11,619 nt of DNA, taken from positions 1 through 11,619 of the forward strand of contig JAKQGS010000225.1 in assembly GCA_029556045.1 (NCBI GenBank), in the 5' to 3' direction. Below the pieces are notes generated by a model. It made no database searches, had not been told where the DNA came from, and saw nothing but the letters and a program-made list of their open reading frames with translations. The translations under genes were made by a program, and so were the position numbers. Positions 6,496-11,619 of the stretch are shown piece after piece (the first letter of the stretch is position 1; every line of letters starts with the position of its first letter). Source of the stretch: Pseudomonadota bacterium. Its GTDB lineage: Bacteria > Bdellovibrionota > Oligoflexia > Oligoflexales > Oligoflexaceae.

Positions 6496-8034
6496 ATGTC
6501 CGCTGCTGATTTTAACGTCATATCCCCCGCGAAGTCCCTCTCTCTTAAATCTTATGATGGTCTCCTGCTCCTTGTGCCAACCCCTGAAAAGAACACCCAA
6601 AAGGCCTGGGAAGTGGCCCTGGATCTATGGCCGCGGGAGGTGGCGGATGTCATGAAGGCCTATGGCCGCAAAGTGGCGTTTGAAGGTAAATCCGAGCAGT
6701 GGTTCAGCCTGGATCTGACACCGGGGCAGCGGGCGGCGTTGGTGATGATTCCCCGCGACAAATCGCAATTTGTGGCCCTGGGACTGTGCCGCAAGGTGCT
6801 GGAGCCATTCTATAAGGCCAAAGATCAGAACATACTGGTGGATCTGCGGGCGTTGGATCAGCAGCCGGAATGCTGGGCGGATGCCCTGATGGCAGCCCGC
6901 ATGGCCAGACTGTTTTCAATTAAAAAGTACAGTCAATCGCCGGATAAAAAAGAGTCCAAAAGCACCGCACCAACCTTGAATTTTTGCTGCGCTTCCGATC
7001 GGTCGGATTCCGTCACAGCCGCGGTTGAACGGGCCCAGATGCTGGGGGTTGGTATCAATCAAACGCGGGAACTGATCTATCGCGCCGGCAACGACCTGAC
7101 CCCCAAACGTTATGTCAAACATGTGGAAGACGTAGCGTCAAAGCTCGGTTTTGATTTTGAATTTTACGGCTTCGAGAAACTCAAAAAAATGGGGGCTGGA
7201 GCCTTTGTGGCGGTGGCCCAGGGCTCCGATCACAAGGACGCTGGCATTGTAAAATTGACCTACACGCCAAAGGCCGGAAAAAAGGGCGGCAAACCTGCTC
7301 CCTCCATCGCTCTTGTGGGCAAGGGGGTCACCTACGATACCGGTGGGGTGAATCTCAAGCCGGCCCGCGCCATGTTTGGCATGCACAGTGACATGACGGG
7401 TTCCGCCGTGGTGCTGTCGTTGCTGGAGGCCGCCGCCAAACGAAAATGGCCGGTGAAAGTTCATGCCTATCTGGCCATTGCGGATAACGCAATCAGTGAT
7501 CGCGCCTATCGACCCAATGATGTGGTGACCTCTCTCAAGGGGGATACCATCGAAATCATTCATACCGATGCGGAGGGGCGCATGATGCTGGCAGACACAC
7601 TGCATCTGGCGGCCCAGGAAAAGCCGGATTTGGTGCTGGAGTATTCCACCCTGACGGGAGCCTGTGTGGCCGCCATCGGCACCACCTATGCGGGAGTGTT
7701 CAGCAATCGATCATCCCTATGGCCCGCATTAATCGAGGCAGGAGTGCGGTCTGGCGAAAGGGTGTGGCCCTTTCCGATGGATGAGGATTTTGGTGAGTGT
7801 CTCGAAAGCAAGGTGGCGGATGTCAAACAGTGCCGCCTGACTGGCGGCGTTGACCACATTGAAGCAGCGATTTTCCTGAACCGTTTTGTGGGGGATGGGA
7901 TTCCCTTTATTCACGTCGATCTGGCCGCTTCGGAAAACAGCGGCGGTCTGGCCCACGTGGACACCGATCACACGGGATTCGGGGTGCGGTTTGGTAATTT
8001 TTTCCTGGAGAAGTATTTGGGACTAGAACCCTAG
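6496..8034 (+). CDS. M17-family leucyl aminopeptidase (PepA-like)
   Basis: A 512-residue protein (E. coli PepA has 503), with AAGGA eight bases before ATG 6496. It removes N-terminal amino acids in the cytoplasm during peptide turnover, using two metal ions. All ligands are present at a constant +6 offset from E. coli PepA: Lys276 in VGKG, Asp281 in YDTGG, Asp299 in HSDM, and Asp358 and Glu360 in TDAEGR, with catalytic Lys288 and Arg362. The signature is HTDAEGR instead of the near-universal NTDAEGR (Asn to His356), and the third-ligand loop reads SDMTGS rather than YDMGG. The N-terminal domain (about 1-170) is divergent, as is usual in the family. It is a stand-alone gene, divergent from the ATPase operon and convergent with the next gene 36 bases away, with no obvious terminator between. 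Confidence 0.95.
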   Translation: MSAADFNVISPAKSLSLKSYDGLLLLVPTPEKNTQKAWEVALDLWPREVADVMKAYGRKVAFEGKSEQWFSLDLTPGQRAALVMIPRDKSQFVALGLCRKVLEPFYKAKDQNILVDLRALDQQPECWADALMAARMARLFSIKKYSQSPDKKESKSTAPTLNFCCASDRSDSVTAAVERAQMLGVGINQTRELIYRAGNDLTPKRYVKHVEDVASKLGFDFEFYGFEKLKKMGAGAFVAVAQGSDHKDAGIVKLTYTPKAGKKGGKPAPSIALVGKGVTYDTGGVNLKPARAMFGMHSDMTGSAVVLSLLEAAAKRKWPVKVHAYLAIADNAISDRAYRPNDVVTSLKGDTIEIIHTDAEGRMMLADTLHLAAQEKPDLVLEYSTLTGACVAAIGTTYAGVFSNRSSLWPALIEAGVRSGERVWPFPMDEDFGECLESKVADVKQCRLTGGVDHIEAAIFLNRFVGDGIPFIHVDLAASENSGGLAHVDTDHTGFGVRFGNFFLEKYLGLEP

Positions 8035-8070
8035 ATATCGCATCCAAGGTTTGCAATAACAACACTCTTT

Positions 8071-8877
8071 TCAGAACATATAGCCAAAGCGGATATTGAC
8101 CAGGCCCCACGACATGGCGCGCTCGATATTGTCCCGCACGATGGCCCGTGTCGTGGCCACGGTGTCTGTGAACCGTTCCTGCGTCAAGATGGCCTTGCCG
8201 ACATTAAACAAATAATACTCGATAAACCACCGGGAGCCGGAGTACCAGGCCACGCCCAATGAAGCCCCCACGATGGGACCACCCGTGGAGAATCCGGCGT
8301 CCAGTTTGGAGGCCGCCGTCGTATTCGTGGCATCGTTGCCGTCGGGATTGATACGCCCTTCCCAAAGACCAAAACCAATGGATGGCTCCACAAATACCGG
8401 AATCAGATCGGATAGGAACAGGCGCCAGCCGTAAACAAAACTCCGATAATTTACGGAGATTTCATAAGATCCTTCTTGCTCCATACCACTGAAATTATTG
8501 TGTCCCCCACCAATGGAGTAGAGGTTCATCGAATAATCCGAAGCCTTGGTCTCGTATGACAAACCGTACTGCTGCCAGGGGATGGATACGCCAATATTCA
8601 GAGTCAGGGCTCGTTCCACCCGTGGACGTAGCTCCTCCTGTGTCATATCCAATTCGTCGGCATCGATTTCAGGATCCGGTTCGGCATCCTCCAAATCCTC
8701 GTCGGTCACCCCCATGTTGAATTCATCGGAAAGCTGCGCATAGTCGCCGATCCAGTCGGCATCCGTCAAAGGCATATGACGAACCACCTGTGCGCGTAGC
8801 ATGGGTGCGTGAGTTATTCCGACGAAAAGCGTCAACGTCGGGACAAATAAACAACGAAATGTTTTTATATAATGCAT
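8071..8877 (-). CDS. Outer-membrane beta-barrel-like protein with acidic N-terminal segment
   Basis: A 268-residue protein with a signal peptide (residues 1-24 or 1-29; cleavage likely after THA or LRA). A very acidic stretch follows: about half of residues 51-82 are Asp or Glu. From about 91 on there are alternating polar/hydrophobic strands with aromatic girdle residues (LTLNIGVSIPW, YEISVNYRSFVYGWRLFL, PVFVEPSIGFGLW, VGASLGVAWYSGSRWFIEYY), ending in RFGYMF with a terminal Phe, as expected for an outer-membrane barrel. The specific family is not recognised. No ribosome binding site precedes ATG 8877, and the predicted -10 box is six bases away, so the message may be leaderless. It has its own promoter and appears separate from the HD-GYP gene upstream. 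Confidence 0.8.
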   Translation of the reverse strand: MHYIKTFRCLFVPTLTLFVGITHAPMLRAQVVRHMPLTDADWIGDYAQLSDEFNMGVTDEDLEDAEPDPEIDADELDMTQEELRPRVERALTLNIGVSIPWQQYGLSYETKASDYSMNLYSIGGGHNNFSGMEQEGSYEISVNYRSFVYGWRLFLSDLIPVFVEPSIGFGLWEGRINPDGNDATNTTAASKLDAGFSTGGPIVGASLGVAWYSGSRWFIEYYLFNVGKAILTQERFTDTVATTRAIVRDNIERAMSWGLVNIRFGYMF

Positions 8878-8883
8878 AATTCT

Positions 8884-8912
8884 ACGATAAAGGATCGGTC
8901 AGGGGTTGGCAA
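8884..8912 (-). promoter_or_regulatory. Putative promoter of the outer-membrane protein gene
   Basis: Read on the minus strand: TTGCCA (8912-8907, 5/6 match), an exact 17-bp spacer and TATCGT (8889-8884, 4/6 match). The predicted transcription start, about seven bases on, falls on or next to ATG 8877. Confidence 0.5.
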
Positions 8913-8945
8913 GAGACCATCTGAATCTGCGTCCGTCCCCTTCAG

Positions 8946-9950
8946 TCAGGCTGACTTGGGATCACCGGCGGTGGACTTCCCACTCTCGTCAAAAAGGATT
9001 TGCACAAGGGCCTTATAGGCCTCTTTGTAGACATGATCGATCAGGTGGAAACGGATGAAATCCAAGGCTTCAAAGCGAGTGCGGCTCTGTTGATATGGGC
9101 GGTTTGAAGTCAGGGCATCGAAGGTATCCGCAAAAGATGCTATTTTCACCTCCTCCAGCAATTCCTTTTCCCCGAGGCCATGGGGATAGCCCCGACCATC
9201 GAGCCGTTCGTGATGGTGCAGGATAATCTCCCGCGCCACATGAGTCAAAATCGTATCCTTCACAATGTTGAATCCATTCTCCGGATGACGGCGCACAAGA
9301 TCCCACTCCCGTTCCGTCAATGCACCTGCTTTATTGAGAACATCGAGCGGTATTGCGCTTTTACCAACATCATGAAAGAGGCATCCCATGGCGATGTCCT
9401 GTATCTCATTGGGGGAACGGGGTCGGATATGCATGGCGATGGCCACCGAGTAGGCAGCCACCCGCGCACTGTGGTAAAATGTGTATTGATCATGGCGCGC
9501 TAGCAAGCCGAGTGCTTGGATGCAGGAAGGATCCTCTTCAATGCAACTCACCATGGTTTCGGCGATGTGTTGACCTTTCAGAAGAATGCTATCGGTAAAA
9601 GGATGTTCATAAAGGATCCGGGTCAATTCGCTGGCCGCTTCAATGATCTCTGAGATCCGCTGGTGAGGGGGAAGTTCCCGTGGGATGGGCCGAATGGCTC
9701 TGATTTTTTTATACGCAGCCACTTTTTCCTTATCAGTAGGGCTGTAATACAGGGATCCATGACCACTGGTTTGCAGGCGATGAATCTCGTCCACCGACCA
9801 GCGGTAAGAATGACTGGCATAGAGGAACAAATGTCCGCCAACGTCGATATAGAGATCAAAGTCCGTAAAGGATTCTTCGACAAGCTCTTCCAGGGCAATG
9901 ACGTCCATGCCGGCTTTGCTTTTTTTGATGGGCGCCTCGGCAGAATCCAT
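8946..9950 (-). CDS. HD-GYP domain cyclic-dinucleotide phosphodiesterase
   Basis: I place the start at ATG 9950 (334 residues), six bases after GAGG; ATG 9962 adds four residues without a ribosome binding site. Residues about 15-80 form an N-terminal domain of the kind often found before HD-GYP domains (YIDVGGHLFLYAS, then a helix and LYYSPTDKEKV). The HD-GYP domain runs from about 150 to 310 with all hallmark residues: YHSARVA, FHDVGK (His193-Asp194), the RRHPE histidine, HHERLDGRGYP (His246, His247, GYP 254-256) and FADTFDALTSNRPY (Asp275). Such enzymes open c-di-GMP to pGpG and then GMP, and some cleave 3',3'-cGAMP. No membrane segment is seen, so it is probably cytoplasmic. The intact active site argues for activity. 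The other dinucleotide gene in the window encodes the GGDEF enzyme. Confidence 0.95.
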   Translation of the reverse strand: MDSAEAPIKKSKAGMDVIALEELVEESFTDFDLYIDVGGHLFLYASHSYRWSVDEIHRLQTSGHGSLYYSPTDKEKVAAYKKIRAIRPIPRELPPHQRISEIIEAASELTRILYEHPFTDSILLKGQHIAETMVSCIEEDPSCIQALGLLARHDQYTFYHSARVAAYSVAIAMHIRPRSPNEIQDIAMGCLFHDVGKSAIPLDVLNKAGALTEREWDLVRRHPENGFNIVKDTILTHVAREIILHHHERLDGRGYPHGLGEKELLEEVKIASFADTFDALTSNRPYQQSRTRFEALDFIRFHLIDHVYKEAYKALVQILFDESGKSTAGDPKSA

Positions 9951-9956
9951 CGATAA

Positions 9957-9966
9957 CCTCATGAGG
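9957..9966. promoter_or_regulatory. Palindromic shared ribosome binding site
   Basis: CCTCATGAGG is a perfect 10-bp palindrome midway between the divergent starts at 9950 (minus) and 9975 (plus). Its two halves give a GAGG on each strand, six bases before the minus-strand ATG and eight before the plus-strand GTG. The 24-bp gap leaves no room for two promoters, so each promoter must lie inside the opposite gene. Confidence 0.6.
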
Positions 9967-9974
9967 TTTTGTCC

Positions 9975-10541
9975 GTGTTTTTAAAAAGAACCAACTCAGC
10001 GGAAACCGCACCCTGCACACACCTCCCTTATCGGCTGTTTGCCCTTATTTCCTTACTGGCAATCCTCCAATCCCCATTGGCTCAAGGGGTTACAGCGCTT
10101 ACGGTCGGGGCCGCCGCCACCGAAGAGGGGGACGATCGTCAACGCCCGGCCGTCTATATCGCGGGGGTCTTTGGGGATCAGTATTTTGCCAAATCTTACC
10201 TTTACGGCAGAACCTTCAACCGGGTCACAGAGCAAACCGTCACCCTGTCGGTGGGGAAACGCTTTGGCATATTCAATGCCAATTTTCTAAAAGCAGGTCT
10301 CGGGGTGACCGCCTCCAACGATTCCACTCGCATTGAAGCCAGCGAAACCGAACCGGCCGAGAGTGAAAACGCCGGCAACTTTGGGGCACTGTTCAATATC
10401 CATATTTCCCCGCCCCTCGCGCAGAATATGACGCTGGAGGCCGGATGGGATACCCATTTATTCGCGGCCGGAGCGGCAGGACTGTTTCTGGCCACTGGGC
10501 GCAAGCAGATGCTGTATCTCGGAGCGGGCATGAGCTTCTGA
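9975..10541 (+). CDS. Small secreted protein, probable outer-membrane beta-barrel
   Basis: The start is probably GTG 9975 (188 residues), eight bases after GAGG; a TTG at 9969 is too close to it. No later in-frame start would keep the signal peptide, whose hydrophobic core is LFALISLLAILQ, with likely cleavage near LAQG or VTA. The n-region is unusually long for a signal peptide. The mature part has alternating strands (AVYIAGVFG, QTVTLSVGKRFG, LKAGLGVTAS, GALFNIHI, MTLEAGW, MLYLGAGMSF) and ends in Phe, suggesting an eight-strand-type barrel. The family is not recognised. It resembles the next gene in general plan: a VG+RF motif, a glycine-rich strand after it and an aromatic C-terminus. It is followed 63 bases later by that gene on the same strand, so probably in one transcript. 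Confidence 0.72.
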   Translation: MFLKRTNSAETAPCTHLPYRLFALISLLAILQSPLAQGVTALTVGAAATEEGDDRQRPAVYIAGVFGDQYFAKSYLYGRTFNRVTEQTVTLSVGKRFGIFNANFLKAGLGVTASNDSTRIEASETEPAESENAGNFGALFNIHISPPLAQNMTLEAGWDTHLFAAGAAGLFLATGRKQMLYLGAGMSF

Positions 10542-10604
10542 CGTTGGCAATGCTGCCCGCTCTCCGAATTTCAGGGACATCTCAAGGAAGAGGAACGATA
10601 CCGG

Positions 10605-11039
10605 ATGAGGAAATATATCGTCGTTTTATCGATGCTACTCACCAGCGTCTGGTTCAGCTCCAGCGCCATGGCTAGTGGCATCGCCCTGCGGGTGGGACCC
10701 CCAGGGGTCGGAAGAGGGGGCACCAATCCCATCACCCTTGGACCCGCCGACTGGCAATTTGAATACATCAGTGAAAGTCTTCTCGAAACTCATGTGTCCT
10801 TCACCGGTCTGTTTGTGGGCCGCCGTTTTCCCTTTAGCAACGGCTTTTATGTCAGCATGGGCGGTGGTGTTCCCATCAGCGCCAATGGCGGCGGCTTGGG
10901 AGTTTACACGTCCTTTGGAGCTGATTTTTTCTGCGGCTATGTCTGCATGTCTGCTGAATACCAGCAGGCGCTGGGGTTGGCGGGCAGTCACCTGATCAGT
11001 CCCTACGCCTTACGATTGGGGGTATCCATATGGTTCTAA
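10605..11039 (+). CDS. Small secreted protein, probable outer-membrane beta-barrel
   Basis: A 144-residue protein with purine-rich AGGAAGAGGAA upstream, somewhat far from ATG 10605. A clear signal peptide (1-24) ends in AMA before SG. The mature protein is glycine-rich with alternating strands (VSFTGLFVGRRF, FYVSMGGGVPIS, GVYTSFGADFF, YALRLGVSIWF) and a terminal Phe. The pair FFCGYVC could form a disulfide in the periplasm or on a strand turn. At about 120 mature residues it is short for a barrel, so a lipid-facing oligomer or a periplasmic beta-sandwich is also possible. The family is not recognised. Its last 10 bases overlap the start of the metalloprotease gene, which suggests the two are made together. 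Confidence 0.75.
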   Translation: MRKYIVVLSMLLTSVWFSSSAMASGIALRVGPPGVGRGGTNPITLGPADWQFEYISESLLETHVSFTGLFVGRRFPFSNGFYVSMGGGVPISANGGGLGVYTSFGADFFCGYVCMSAEYQQALGLAGSHLISPYALRLGVSIWF

Positions 11040-11619
11040 TAGTGTCTAAAAAGCATCTAATGCTCCTGACAGCCCTGGTCACCGCTCCCCTGCTGCAAGG
11101 ATTTGTGTTGCTCTCCGGCCCGGAAACCGCACGCCTGCCGGTCAACCCCCAATCTCCCACTGTCGTCTTCCGCCTGAACTCCCAGGGACCAGAATTGGAC
11201 AAAAAAGACGAATTTATGGGTGGCATCTACGCGAGTCTGAGTGATGCCGAGTTATACCCGATTCTGGTGCAGGAAGCGATGGACCGCTGGAATCAGATTG
11301 ATGGATCCTACGTGCAGCTGGAATATGCGATTGACGACGCCGCAGCACTGGACCCGGAAGATCGGGTATTCAGCATCGTGGAGGGCAGTCTTGAAGCCAC
11401 CGCCGCCGCTTCTGCCAACCCTGTCGTGGAAGACGGCGTCATCAACGACTGCGATATTAAAATTTCGAGCCGCAAGGTCAGCGCGAAAAGTCTGGCCTAC
11501 ACCCTGATGCATGAATTGGGGCACTGTCTGGGATTGGGGCATAACCACACCAGCTACAATGCCGTCATGGGGTACTCCCGCACCAGCCAGAGCCTCTACC
11601 TCGCGTCGGATGATAAAGC
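11030..11619 (+). CDS. Matrixin-type (metzincin) zinc metalloprotease, partial (C-terminus off the right edge)
   Basis: The frame opens at ATG 11030, inside the end of the previous gene, with GGGGG seven bases upstream, and runs 196 codons to the window edge without a stop. GTG 11042 is an alternative. A hydrophobic N-terminal segment (about 9-28) is a signal peptide or anchor. The zinc site is HELGHCLGLGH (161-171): three His ligands and catalytic Glu162 in the HExxHxxGxxH metzincin pattern. The Met-turn follows as AVMGYS (Met180), then a downstream DD at about 194-195, as in matrixins (M10). Cys141 and Cys166 could pair. Upstream, EAMDRWN (about 85-91) fits the helix that opens such catalytic domains. 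No cysteine-switch propeptide motif is visible. It is probably an exported protease; the substrate is unknown. Confidence 0.88.
   Translation, partial: MVLIVSKKHLMLLTALVTAPLLQGFVLLSGPETARLPVNPQSPTVVFRLNSQGPELDKKDEFMGGIYASLSDAELYPILVQEAMDRWNQIDGSYVQLEYAIDDAAALDPEDRVFSIVEGSLEATAAASANPVVEDGVINDCDIKISSRKVSAKSLAYTLMHELGHCLGLGHNHTSYNAVMGYSRTSQSLYLASDDK

Noticed and set aside
7138..7605. 155-residue minus-strand frame inside the aminopeptidase
   Set aside because: It is antisense to the metal-binding core of an intact M17 enzyme, and its His/Gly-rich composition is a by-product of the opposite frame.
8944..8956. Small inverted repeat at the end of the HD-GYP gene
   Set aside because: The stem is only about five base pairs, overlaps the stop codon and has no T-tract, so it is not a credible terminator.

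Overview
The window is a gene-dense stretch of mid-to-high GC DNA from a Gram-negative bacterium. The envelope proteins support this: one lipoprotein with an N-terminal lipid-type signal, and three secreted proteins that end in phenylalanine like outer-membrane beta-barrels. The GGDEF protein has a motif variant best known from Geobacter, Myxococcus and Bdellovibrio, which suggests a former-Deltaproteobacteria or Bdellovibrionota/Oligoflexia lineage. That placement is an inference. I see no mobile element, CRISPR array, tRNA, rRNA or clear riboswitch.

Layout from left to right. (1) A minus-strand rhodanese-like gene runs off the left edge. (2) A large lipoprotein (684-2312, +) ends at a strong intrinsic terminator. 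(3) A YdjM-like integral membrane protein (2489-3124, +) converges on the next operon, with one base between the two stop codons. (4) A four-gene minus-strand operon runs from 6374 down to 3126: a DnaC-type AAA+ ATPase with a cysteine-rich N-terminus; an overlapping gene whose product looks like a degenerate AAA+ partner; hemJ, again overlapping; and a REC-GGDEF nucleotide cyclase. (5) A divergent M17 leucyl aminopeptidase (6496-8034, +). (6) A minus-strand outer-membrane protein (8071-8877) and an HD-GYP phosphodiesterase (8946-9950). (7) A plus-strand envelope cluster: two small barrel-like secreted proteins, then an overlapping matrixin-type zinc metalloprotease cut by the right edge.

Two themes deserve attention. 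First, the ATPase operon pairs an intact helicase-loader-like protein with a product that appears to align with it but has lost Walker A, Walker B and sensor residues, as expected for a catalytic/non-catalytic pair. Second, the GGDEF enzyme has Ser in place of the guanine-contacting Asp (PleD D344), the signature of Hypr enzymes that can make 3',3'-cGAMP, and an HD-GYP enzyme is encoded about 5 kb away. A smaller curiosity is a perfect palindrome at 9957-9966 that supplies a GAGG ribosome binding site to both divergent genes, whose start codons are only 24 bp apart.
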